Of a stretch of 64,000 nt of DNA, positions 36,004-48,679 are shown piece by piece. Each line of letters opens with the position of its first letter. Position 1 is the stretch's first letter. The position numbers were made by a program, and so were the translations under genes. Source of the stretch: Ptiloglossa arizonensis (lineage: Eukaryota; Arthropoda; Insecta; Hymenoptera; Colletidae); the NCBI RefSeq assembly GCF_051014685.1, contig NC_135055.1, positions 4,402,001 through 4,466,000 of the forward strand, read 5' to 3'. The notes under the pieces were generated by a model, which had not been told where the DNA came from, did no database searches, and saw only the letters and a list, made by a program, of their open reading frames with translations.

Positions 36004-38990
36004 GTTTCTCCGTTTCTCGGTTTCTCCGTTTCTCGGTTTCCCCATTTCTCCGTTTCTCGGTTTCCCCGTTTCTCCGTTTCTCCGTTTCTCGGTTTCTCCG
36101 TTTCTCGGTTTCTCCGTTTCTCCGTTTCTCCGCTGCTCGGTTTCTCCGTTTCACGGTTTCTCCGTTTCTCCGTTTCTCGGTTTCTCCGTTTCTCCGTTTC
36201 TCTGTTTCTCGGTTTATCCGTTTCTCCGTTTCTCCGTTTCACCGTTTTTTGTTCGTTTCTCCATTTATTTCTCCGATTCTCCGTTTCTTTCTTCGATTCT
36301 CCGTTTATGTGTTGGTTTCTCCATTTATTTCTCATTTTCTCCGTTTCTTTGTCTGTTTCTCCGTTTCTCCGTTTCTTCGTTCGTTTCTCCGTTCCTTTCT
36401 TCGTTTCTCGGTTTATTTCTTCGTTCCTCCATTTACTTCTCCATTTCTCCGTTTCTTTCTTCGTTTCTCCGTTTCTTTGTTCGTTTCTCCGTTTTTTCGT
36501 CGTTTCTCCGTTTCTTTGTTCGTTTCTCCGTTTCTTTGTTCGATTCTCCGTTTCTTTGTTCGTTTCTCTATTTCTTTTTTCGTTTCTCCGTTTCTTTGTT
36601 CGATTCTCCGTTTCTTTGTTCGTTTCTCTATTCCTTTGTTCGTTTCTCCGTTTCTTTGTTTCTTTGTTCGTTTCTCCGTTTCTTTGTTCGTTTCTCCGTT
36701 TCTTTGTTCGTTTTTCCGTTTCTTTCTTGGTTTCTTCGTTTCTTTCTTCGTTTCTCCGTTTCTTTTATCGATTCTCCGTTTCTTTCTTCGTTTCTCCGTT
36801 TCTTTGTTCGTTTCTCCTTTTCTTTGTTCGTTTCTCCGTTCCTTTGTTCGTTTCTCCGTTTATTTCTTCGTTTCTCCATTTATTTCTCCGTTTCTCCGTT
36901 TCTTTCTTCGTTTCTCCGTTTCTTTGTTCGTGTCTCCGTTTCATTTTCCGTTTCTCCATTTATTTCTCTGATTCGCCGTTTCTTTCTTCGTTTTTTCGTT
37001 TCTTTCTTCGTTACTCCGTTTCTTTCTTCGTTTCTCCGTTTCCTTCTTCGTTTCTCCGTTTCTTTCTTCGTTTCTCCGTTTACTTCTTCGTATCTCTATA
37101 AATTTCTCCGTTTCTCCGTTTCTTTCTTCGTTTCGCCGTTTCTTTGTTCGATTCTCCGTTTCTTTGTTCAATTCTCCGTTTCATTCTTCGTTTCTCCGTT
37201 TCTTTGTTCGTTTCTCCGTTTCTTTCTCCGTTTCTCGGTTTATTTCTTCGTTTCTCCATTTATTTCTCCGATTCTCCGTTTCTTTCTTCGTTTTTTCGTT
37301 TCTTTCTTCGTTACTCCGTTTCTTTCTTCGTTTCTCCGTTTCTCCGTTTCTTTGTTCGTTTCTCCGTTTCTTCGTTTCTTTCTCCATTTCTCCATTTCTT
37401 TCTTCGTTTCTCCGTTTCTTTGTTCGTTTCTCCGTTTCTTTCTTCGTTTCTCCGATTCTTTCTTCGTTTCTCCGATTCTTTCTTCGTTTGTCCGTTTATT
37501 TCTTCGTTTCTCCATTTATTTCTCCGTTTCTCCGTTTCTTTCTTCGTTTCTCCGTTTCTTTTTTCGTTTCTCCGTTTCTTTGTTCGTTTCTCCGTTTCTT
37601 TCTCCGTTTCTCGGTTTATTTCTTCGTTTCTCCATTTATTTCTCCAATTCTCCGTTTCTTTCTTCGTTTCTCCGTTTCCTTGTTCCTTTCTCCGTTTCTC
37701 CGTCTCTTTCTTCGTTTGTCCGTGTCTGTGTTCGTTTCTCTGTTTGTTTCTTCGTTTCTCCATTTATTTCTCCGTTTCTCCGTTTCTTTGCTCGTTTCTC
37801 CGCTTCTTTGTTCGTTTCTCCGTTTCTTTCTTCGTTTCTCCGTTTCTTTCTTCGTTTCTCCGTTTCTTTCTTCGTTTCTCCGTTTCTTTCTTCGTTTCTC
37901 CGTTTCTCCGTTTCTTTGTTCGTTTCTCCGTTTCTTTGATCGATTCTCCGTTTCTTTGTTCGTTTCTCCGTTTCTTTGTTCGTTTCTCCGTTTCTTTGTT
38001 CAATTCTCCGTTTCTTTCTTCGTTTCTCCGTTTCTTTGTTCGTTTCTCCGTTTCTTTCTCCGTTTCTCGGTTTATTTCTTCGTTTCTCCATTTATTTCTC
38101 CGATTCTCCGTTTCTTTCTTCGTTTCTTCGTTTCTTTCTTCGTTACTCCGTTTCTTTTTTCGTTTCTCCGTTTCTTTCTTCGTTTCTCCGTTTATATCTT
38201 CGTTTCTCCATTTATTTCTCCGTTTCTATCTTCGTTTCTCCGTTTCATACTTCGTTTCTCCGTTTCTTTGTTCGTTTCTCCGTTTCTTAGTTCGTTTCTC
38301 CGTTTCTTTATTTGTTTCTCCGTTTCTTTCTTCATTTCTCCGTTTATTTCTTCGTTTCTCCGTTTCATTCTTCGTTTCTGCGTTTCTTTGTTCGTTTCTC
38401 TGTTTCTTTCTTCGTTTCAGCGTTTCTTTCTCCGTTTCTCGGTTTATTTCTTCGTTTCTCCGTTTCTTTGTCCGTTTCTCCGTTTCTTTGTTCGTTTCTC
38501 CGTTTCTTTCTTTGTTTCTCGGTTTCTTTCTTCGTTTCTGCGTTTATTTCATCGTTTCTCCATTTATTTCTCCGTTTCTCTGTTTCTTTCTTCGCTTCTC
38601 CGTTTCTTTGTTCGTTTCTCCGTTTGTTTCTTCGTATCTCCGTTTCTTTCTTCGTTTCTCCGTTTCTTTCTTCGTCTCTCCGTTTCTTTCTTCGTTCCTC
38701 CGTTTCTTTCTTCGTTTCTCGGTTTCTTTCTTCGTTTCTCCGTTTATTTCTTCGTTTCTCCATTTATTTCTCTGTTTCTCTGTTTCTTTCTTCGTTTCTG
38801 CGTTTCTTTGTTCGTTTCTCTGTTTCTTTCTTCATTTCTCCGTTTCTTTCTCCGTTTCTCGGTTTATTTCTTCGTTTCTCCGTTTCTTTCTTCGTTTCTT
38901 CGTTTCTTTCTTCATTTCTCCGCTTCTTTCTTCGCTTCTCCGTTTCTTCCTTCGTTTCATCGTTTCTCCATTTCTCCGTTTCTCCGTTTG
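36004..38990 (-). repeat. Satellite array A6, right arm starting with an inverted 8-bp zone
   Basis: The first 240 bp (to about 36245) are 8-bp units TTTCTCCG/TTTCTCGG, ending in CGTTTCACCGTTTTTTGTTC, the reverse complement of the marker that ends left-arm 20-mers in A1, A4 and A7. The centre of this array is therefore reversed relative to the other eight. The outer end TTTCTTCCTTCGTTTCATCG is of the usual type. Confidence 0.96.
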
Positions 38991-39710
38991 GATTGAATTA
39001 TTATAATATTTATAATTTCTATTATAAATCATTTGATCTATAGTTAAATTAGACACTAATACTCTAAATACATATTTAATATATTTTTGAATCTCTTTAG
39101 CCACTAGAAGAATTTTATTTATACTATTCACTATATATAAAAATTTACACAGAATCGGAAATAAATTAAATTATTTATTTATAATAACTTTTTTTTTCAC
39201 TTATCTTAAAAATTGGGATGTACACATTAAATGTTCGATTCAATTCTTTAATTTATTCATCAAATTGAATTAATCTATCCTTTATAATAACTTCAATAAA
39301 ATTAATCCCTATAATTATTATAGAACTCATATTAAAATTTAATAATGAAATTTATTTTATTTGCCCAATTAATGTATTTATTGCCCCTATCATTTGCTTA
39401 AACGAAAAAATCAATCATATTAATTATAGGATGTTCATCTGTTATACAAGCATCTATTATAGTTATTTTATTAAGAATTAACAAAAATACATTTTTAACA
39501 TATTTCATTTTATATTCAATAATTTCTTTAATTTTATTTTTTATATTACAATAATAAAGATTAACTCTTCTTCCTTATTTAATATATTAACCTCTTATTA
39601 AAGAAAAATTATTTTATACTCAATAATTATAATGTACACAAATTTCCCACCTATAGCACTCTTTATACTAAAATAAATCGTCCTAGAAACATTAATAAAT
39701 TCAAGAATCA
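38991..39710 (+). pseudogene. nad2: nad2 fragment with boundary hairpin, S7
   Basis: Joins the array as CCGTTTGGATTGAATTATT, a divergent boundary. Private damage includes TTTTATATTACAATAATAAAG (a small deletion near 39545) and TTATTAAGAATTAAC. It ends at the shared breakpoint. Confidence 0.83.
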
Positions 39711-40499
39711 AATTTACCGGGGAAGGTTTAATTTTACATTCATTCGAAAGATGAACATACAAAAGTTTGTACAAAAGAATTTATTTATTTTATCGCACGG
39801 TAAGGAATATCATACAAATGGAAATACTTATCTTTAATGTCGGTAAATTGTACTTGTCGCGCCATCTATTTGTGGAAATTAGAACAATTCCTCGACAAAC
39901 TTGAGCGTTTCTCCGCCAGGTGTTTTCACCCCTCAAGTGTAGTTTAAACCTTTCTCCAATAGATGGCAACACATGTAATTACCACGTTACAGGGATTTGT
40001 AATTGCGGGTTCAGAATATATTTGCATACATACAAACTATAATTCCGATATGTAGAGAAATATTCATTTATTTTATCCCACGGCTTCTTCGATCGTATTT
40101 GTTCGATCTAACCAAATATTTCAAGAAATTGATAGCTTTTTATACCGAAACATTGTCAAAAATTGTTTAATCTACGGTCCAACGACGGTTGTTAATAATC
40201 ATGATAAATAAATGTCAAAATATTGCGAAGTCTGCAAAAGCGAACGGTTTCAGTGAATGTTTGTTCATTTCCGCGATTGTTATTAACATTTACGCATGTT
40301 CCCTATATTGATCGAACAATGTGCATCTTATTTATGCATTAAAAATGATTTATTCGCCTCTAGCAATTGATTTTGACCGAGCTTCAAAGTAAAGAGATGT
40401 TTCTTAAAGTTTTAAAACATGGAAAGTAATAATTGTCTATGAGATATATCAATTTAACATTTGATTAATACATGAAGAATCGAAATTTTTGGTAAAATA
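39711..40499 (+). repeat. Spacer S7 nuclear segment, family c, one sub-repeat
   Basis: Only 789 bp. The first sub-repeat core (about 40257-40331) leads straight into sequence that follows the second core elsewhere (GCATTAAAAATGATTTATTC). This is what a crossover between the two 545-bp direct repeats would leave. No gene seen. Confidence 0.88.
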
Positions 40500-40712
40500 A
40501 GTGAATGAAGAATAATTATTATAATTCAATAATTAGATTTATTTCCGATTCTGTGTAAATTATTATATACAGTAAATAGTATAAATAAAATTCTTCTGGA
40601 GGCTAAAGAGATTAAAAAATATATTAAATATGTATTTAGAGTATTAGTGTATAATTTAACTATAGCTCAAATGATTAATAATAGAAATTATAACTATTAT
40701 AATCATTAAATC
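40500..40712 (-). pseudogene. nad2: nad2 5'-region stub plus boundary hairpin, S7/A7 junction
   Basis: Family-c variants GAATGAAGAATAATTATT and AATTCAATAATT. Hairpin changes: TCAAATGATTAATAATAG and ATCATTAAATCG, the second shared with S2. Confidence 0.8.
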
Positions 40713-42731
40713 GAAACGGAGAAACAGAGAAACGAAGGAAGAAACGGAGAAACGAAGAAACGAAGGAAGAAACGGAGAAACGAACAAAGAAACGGAGAAA
40801 CGAACAAAGAAACGGAGAAAGGAACAAAGAAACGGAGAAACGAACAAAGAAACGGAGAAACGAACAAAGAAACGGAGAAACAAAGAAAGAAACGGAGAAA
40901 CGAACAAAGAAACGGAGAAACGAACAAAGAAACGGAGAAACGAACAAAGAAACGGAGAAACGAAGAAAGAAACGGCGAAACGGAGAAATAAATGGGGAAA
41001 CGAACAAAGAAATGGAGAAACGAAGAAAGAAACGGAGAAACGAAGAAAGAAACGAAGAAACGGAGAAACGAACAAAGAAATACAGAAACGAAGAAAGATA
41101 CGGAGAAACGAAGAAAGAAACGGAGAAACAGAGAAGTAAATGGAGAAACGAAGAAATAAACGGAGAAACGAAGAAAGGAACGGAGAAACGAACAAAGAAG
41201 CGGAGAAACGGAGAAACGGACGAAGAAACGGAGAAACGGAGAAAAAACGGAGAAACGAAGAAAGAAACGGAGAAACGAAGAAATAAATGGAGAAAGGAAG
41301 AAATAAACTGAGAAACGAAGAAAGAAACGGAGAAACGAAGAAAGAAACGGAGAAACCGAGAAATAAATGGAGAAACGAAGAAAGAAACAGAGAAACGAAC
41401 ATAGAAGTGGACAAACGAAGAAAGAAACGGAGAAAGAAACGGAGAAACGAACAAAGAAACGGAGAAACGAACAAAACAAACGGAGAAACGAAGAAAGAAA
41501 CGGAGAAACGAAGAAAGAAACGGAGAAACGAACAAAGAAACGGAGAAACGAACAAAGAAACGGAGAAACGGGGAAACGGACAAAGAAACGGAGAAACGGA
41601 GAAATAAACGGAGAAACGAAGAAAGGAACGGAGAAACGAACAAAGAAACGGAGAAACGGAGATACGGACAAAGAAACGGAGAAACGGAGAAATAAATGGA
41701 GAAACGAACAAATAAACAGAGAAACGAAGAAACAAGCGGAGAATCGGAGAAATAAATGGAGAAATGAAGAAAGAAACGGAGAAACGAAGAATGAAACGGA
41801 GAAACGAAGAAATAAATGGAGAAACGGAGAAATAAATGGAGAAACGAAGAAATAAACCGAGAAACGGAGAAAGAAACGGGGAAACGAACATAGAAACGGA
41901 GAAACGAGCAAAGAAACGGAGAAACGGAGAAATAAATGGAGAAACGAAGGAACAAACAGAGAAACGAACAAAGAAACGGAGAAACGAAGAAAGAAACGGA
42001 GAAACAGAGAAATAAATGGGGAAACGAACAAAGAAATGGAGAAACGAAGAAAGAAACGGAGAAACGAAGAAAGAAACGAAGAAACGGAGAAACGAACAAA
42101 GAAATACAGAAACGAAGAAAGATACGGAGAAACGAAGAAAGAAACGGAGAAACAGAGAAGTAAATGGAGTAACGAAGAAATAAACGGAGAAACGAAGAAA
42201 GGAACGGAGAAACGAACAAAGAAGCGGAGAAACGGAGAAACGGACAAAGAAACGGAGAAACGGAGAAAAAACGGAGAAACGAAGAAAGGAACGGAGAAAC
42301 GAACAAAGAAACGGAGAAACGGAGAAATAAATGGAGAAACGAAGTATGAAACGGAGAAACGAAGAAATAAATGGAGAAACGGAGAAATAAATGGAGAAAC
42401 GAAGGAACAAACAGATAAACGAACAAAGACACGGACAAACGAAGAAAGAAACACAGAAACAGAGAAAGAAACGGAGAAACGAAGAAAGAAACGGAGAAAC
42501 GAAGAAAGAAACGGAGAAACGAAGAAATAAATGGAGAAACGAAGAAAGAAACGGAGAAACGAAGAAAGAAATGGAGAATCGAAGAAATAAATCGAGAAAC
42601 GAACAAAAAACGGTGAAACGGAGGAACGGAGATACGGAAAAACCGAGAAACGGAGAATCCTAGAAACGGAGAAACGGAGATACGGAGAAACGGAGAAACA
42701 GAGGAACCGAGAAACGGAGAAACGGAGAAAC
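40713..42731 (+). repeat. Satellite array A7, purine-rich left arm
   Basis: 2.0 kb. The first 250 bp are nearly all CGAACAAAG monomers. A block with AACAAAGAAATACAGAAACG then AAGATACGG occurs at about 41070 and 42094, offset 1024 bp. It has the GAACAAAAAACGGTGAAACG marker at about 42600 and a short 8-bp zone to the flip. Confidence 0.97.
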
Positions 42732-43377
42732 GTTTCTCCGTTTCTTTGTTCGTTTCTCCGTTTCTTTGTTCGTTTCTCCGTTTCTTTGTTCGTTCCTCCG
42801 TTTCTTTGTTCGTTTCTCCGTTTCTTTCTCCGTTTCTCGGTTTATTTCTTCGTTTCTCCATTTATTTCTCCGATTCTCCGTTTGTTTCTTCGTTTCTTCG
42901 TTTCTTTCTTGGTTACTCCGGTTCTTTCTTCGTTCCTCAGTTTATTTCTTCGTTTCTCCGTTTCTTTCTCCGTTTCTCCGTTTATTTCTTCGTTTCTCCA
43001 TTTTTTTCTCCGTTTCTCCGTTTCTTTGTTCGTTTCTCCGTTCCTTTCTTCGTTTCTCCGTTTCTTTGTTCGTTTCTTCGTTTCTTTCTTCGTTTCTCCG
43101 TTTCATTCTTCGTTTCTCCGTTTATTTCTTCGTTTCTCCGTTTCATTCTTCGTTTCTGCGTTTCTTTGATCGTTTCACTGTTTCTTTCTTCGTTTCTCCG
43201 TTTCTTTCTCCGTTTCTCGGTTTATTTCTTCGTTTCTCCGTTTCTTTCTTCGTTTCTTCGTTTCTTTCTTCATTTCTCCGTTTCTTCCTTCGTTTCTCCG
43301 TTTCTTCCTTCGTTTCATCGTTTCTCCGTTTCTTCCTTCGTTTCATCGTTTCTCCGTTTCTCCGTTTGTCTGTTTCG
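42732..43377 (-). repeat. Satellite array A7, short right arm
   Basis: 0.65 kb. Starts TTTCTCCGTTTCTTTGTTCG and ends with two copies of TTTCTTCCTTCGTTTCATCG, then TTTGTCTGTTTCG. Confidence 0.97.
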
Positions 43378-44097
43378 ATTAAATGATTGTAATATTTATA
43401 ATATCTATTATAAATCATTTGATCTATAGTTAAATTAGACACTAATACTCTAAATACATATTTAATATATTTTTTAATCTCTTTAGCCTCCAGAAGAATT
43501 TTATTTATACTATTTACTATATATAATAATTTACACAGAATCGGAAATAAATCTAATTATTTATTTATAATAACTATTTTTTTTTCACTTATCTTAACAA
43601 TTGGGATGTACTCTTTAAATGTTCGATTCATTTCTTTAATATACTCATTAAATTGAATTAATCTATTCTTTATAATAACTTTAATAAATTTAATCCCTAT
43701 AATTATTATAGAACTCATATTAAAATTTAATAATGTAATTTATTTTATTTGCCTAATTAATGTAATTATTGCCCCTATCATTTGCTTAAACAAAAAAATC
43801 AATCATAATAGTTATAGGATATTCATCTGTTATACAAACATCTATAATAGTTATTTTTTAATAATTAACAAAAATACTTTTTTAATATATTTCATTTTAT
43901 ATTGAATAATTTTTTTAATTTTAATTTTTATATTTAAAATAATAAAGATTAACTCTTCTTCCGTATTTTATATATTAGCCTCTAATAAAAGAAAAATTAT
44001 TTTATACTCAATAATTATTATGTACACAATTTTCTCACCTATAGCACTCTTTATACTGAAATAAATCGTCCCAAAAACATTAATAAATTCAAGAATA
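43378..44097 (+). pseudogene. nad2: nad2 fragment with boundary hairpin, S8
   Basis: Counterpart of 11606-12325 at an offset of 31772 bp, with the same TTATTTTTTAATAATT deletion and GTATTTTATATATT. Private changes include AATATACTCATTAAATTG and AATACTTTTTTAATA. Confidence 0.85.
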
Positions 44098-45359
44098 AAA
44101 TTTACCGTGGAAGGTTTAATTTTACATTGATTCGAAAGATGAAACATACAAAACTTTGTACAAAAGTATTTATTTATTTTATCGCACGGTAGGGAATATC
44201 ATACAAATGGAAATACTTATCTCTAATGTCGGTAAATTGTACTTGTCGCTCCATCTATTTGTGGAAATTAGAACAATTCCTCGACAAACTTGAGCGTTTC
44301 TCCGCCAGGTGTTTTCACCCCTTAAGTGTAGTTTAACCCTTTCTCCAATAGATGGCAACCTATATAATTACCACGTTACAGGGATTTGTAATTGCGGGTT
44401 CAGAATATAATTGCATACATACAAACTGTAATTCCGATATGTAGAGAAATCTTCATTTATTTTATCGCACGGTTTCTTCGATTGTATTTGTTCGATCCAA
44501 CCAAATACTTCAAGAAATTGATGGCTTTATAGCCATTATTTATACCGGAACATTGTGAAAAATTGTTTAATCTACGGTCCAACGACTGTTGTTAATAATT
44601 ATGGTAAATAAACGTGAAGATATTGCGAAATCTGCGAAGGCGAAAGGTTTCGGTGAATGTTTGTTCATTTCCGCCATTGTTACTAACATTTATGTATGTT
44701 CCCAATATTAATCGAACAATGTGCATCCTATTTATGCATTGAAAATGATTAAGTACCTCATAGAAATTAATTTGGATCGAGATTCAAAGTAAAACGTGTT
44801 TCGCAAAGTTTTATAGCAGGGAAAGTAACAATTGTTTATTAAATACATTAATTTAACATTTGCTTAATTCTTATAATTTACACAATACGCGTAAGAGTTG
44901 CATTTTTTATTTAAAAGCGCTGAAATTCAATTAATCGCTTTTCTAGATACAACAATCATAGCGATGAACGCTTGTGAATCGATCATCGATACGTGTAGCC
45001 TTGAGAATGTCAGTTTGATCTCAACGAAAAATTCCATCGCAAGCAATGAATATTTCGATGAAATGATATTTTAAGCCTTTATTTATACTAGGGCATTGTT
45101 AATAATTATTTAAACTATGGTACTACGACAATTGTTAATAATTATGATAAATAAACGTCAAGATATTGCAAAATCTGCGAAGGCGAATAGTTTCGGTGAA
45201 TGTTTATTCATTTCCGCGAGTTTTACTAACATTCATGCATGTTCCCAATATTAATCGAACAATGTTCATCGTATTGATGCATTACAAATGATTAAGAACT
45301 TATAGAAATTAATTTTGATCAAGCTTCGAAGTAAAGAGATGATTCTTAAAGTTTTAAAA
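44098..45359 (+). repeat. Spacer S8 nuclear segment, family L
   Basis: Near-identical to S3 at an offset of 31772-31773 bp, with the same CCCAATATTAATCG in both sub-repeat cores and the same junction with mitochondrial DNA after GTTTTAAAA. Few differences (for example AAATACATT for AAATGCATT at about 44842). No gene seen. Confidence 0.88.
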
Positions 45360-45367
45360 TAAAAAGT

Positions 45368-45427
45368 GAAGTAATTTATTACTATAATTTGATTTAAAAA
45401 ATCAATTCTGTTGTCAGACATCTAATG
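45368..45427 (-). pseudogene. trnK: mitochondrial trnK (TTT), 3'-truncated NUMT copy 2
   Basis: Identical to the copy at 13595-13654 as far as I compared: CATTAGATGTCTGA start, anticodon TTT, acceptor 3' strand missing. Confidence 0.8.
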
Positions 45428-45465
45428 ATTTGATTTAATTAAGTATTATATGAGTAGGTTAAAAT

Positions 45466-46149
45466 TTAATTTTGGTTGTTAATTCAATTAATAAAGTTTG
45501 AATAATTAGTTCTTTCCACAACAATTGGCATAAATCTGTGAGTAGCTCCGCAGATTTCAGAACATTGTCCGAAAAATACTCCAGGTCGATTAGTAATTAA
45601 ATTTATTTGGTTAATTCGCCCTGGTACTGAGTCCATTTTTAAGCCTAAAGACGGAACAGTTCAAGAGTGAATTACGTCGTTTGATGTTGTTAATATTCGA
45701 ATTAGTGTATTAGATGGAATAATTATTCGATTATCTACATCTAGGAGACGAAAAATGTAAATATTATTTAAATCTTTATCTATATAGGGGTCAAAATTTA
45801 AATTATTAAATTCTGGGTATTCATAGGATCAATATCATTGGTGCCCAATTGATTTGATTGTTAAGTATACGGGTATTCATAGTTCATCAATAAAATATAG
45901 GGTTTTTAAAGAAAGAAGTGCAATTACTCCTAAAATTATTATTGGGAGTAAAGTTCATACAATTTCAATATGATGATTTTTAAGTAAAAATCGATTGATA
46001 AATTTATTAGTAAAAATATCTAATATAATTATAAGAGTTAATGAAGAGATTATAATCATTATAATTATTGTGAAGTTGTGAAAAAGATTTAAATTATCGG
46101 CATATGGCGAATTGGGGTCTTGGAAATTAATTATTTTTCAATGGGACAT
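45466..46149 (-). pseudogene. cox2: cytochrome c oxidase subunit II, NUMT copy 2
   Basis: 228 codons including stop, the same length as copy 1 with no frameshift seen. CuA residues in [15 protein letters not shown] are kept. Two replacements against copy 1 are visible: Ser to Phe in NLNSDPY and Ala to Thr in PSNALIR. Both are non-synonymous in the mitochondrial code, as expected for sequence under no selection. Confidence 0.93.
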
Positions 46150-46209
46150 TTTTAATAAAAATATTAAATTTTATAAATGAATCTTAAATTCATGCACTAA
46201 TCTGCCATA

Positions 46210-46215
<6 letters not shown>
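46150..46215 (-). tRNA. trnL2: mitochondrial tRNA-Leu(UUR), NUMT copy 2
   Basis: 66 nt, anticodon TAA, same sequence and same C-A acceptor mismatch as copy 1, so the mismatch predates the duplication or is mitochondrial. It overlaps the cox1 stop by 6 nt. Confidence 0.88.
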
Positions 46216-47739
<1,524 letters not shown>

Positions 47740-47823
47740 ATATTAATTCTGTTAAAAATTAATATAACCAGTATATCATAAATATAAATATAAATATTAA
47801 AAAAACTATAAATAGATAATAGT

Positions 47824-48633
47824 TTAGAAAATTAAGGTTAATTTTGTTATATATTTTTTATTTAATTGAAGGGAAATATATAAGAAGGATATATTTAAAT
47901 AATTTCATGATGTAATTAATCTTGCAAAAAGATATACAATTATTAAAAGTATAAATCTTATTCTTGAATTTATTAATGTTTCTAGGACGATTCATTTCAG
48001 TATAAAGAGTGCTATAGGTGGGAAATTTGTGTACATAATAATTATTGAGTATAAAATAATTTTTCTTTTATTAGAGGTTAATATATTAAATACGGAAGAA
48101 GAATTAATCTTTATTATTTTAAATATAAAAATTAAAATTGAAGAAATTATTGAATATAAAATGAAATATGTTAAAAATGTATTTTTGTTAATTATTAATA
48201 TAATAACTATAATAGATGTTTGTATAACAGATGAATATCCTATAATTATTTTGATTGATTTGTTATTTAAGCAAATGATAGGGGCAATAATTACATTAAT
48301 TAGGCAAATAAAATAAATTTCATTATTAAATTTTAATATGAGTTCTATAATAATTATAGGGATTAATTTTATTAAAGTTATTATAAAGAATAGATTAATT
48401 CAATTTAATGAATAAATTAAAGAAATGAATCGAACATTTAAAGAGTACATCCAAATTTTTAAAATGAGTGAATAAAAAATAGTTATTCTAAATAAATAAT
48501 TAGATTTATCTCCGATTCTGTGTAAAATATTATATACAGTAAATAGTATAAATAAAATTCTTCTGGAGGCTAAAGAGATTAAAAAATATATTAAATATGT
48601 ATTTAGAGTATTAGTGTATATCTTAACTATAGC
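47824..48633 (-). pseudogene. nad2: NADH dehydrogenase subunit 2, NUMT copy 2, 5'-truncated
   Basis: 810 bp, same truncation and same TAA stop as copy 1 and the same Trp in KIWMY. No indel was seen against copy 1. Substitutions include TTA to TTT (in the segment after SSS) and AAG to AAT before GAAATTTAT. An 84-bp gap including the ATATTAAT stem (47740-47765) separates it from cox1. Confidence 0.92.
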
Positions 48634-48679
48634 ACAAATGATTTATAATCGAAATTATAACTATTATAATCATTTAATC
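48634..48679. repeat. AT-rich hairpin between nad2 and array A8
   Basis: Same stem as at 16860-16905 (AAATGAT-T-TATAAT with ATTATA-ATCATTT), ending TTTAAT against the satellite. Confidence 0.75.
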
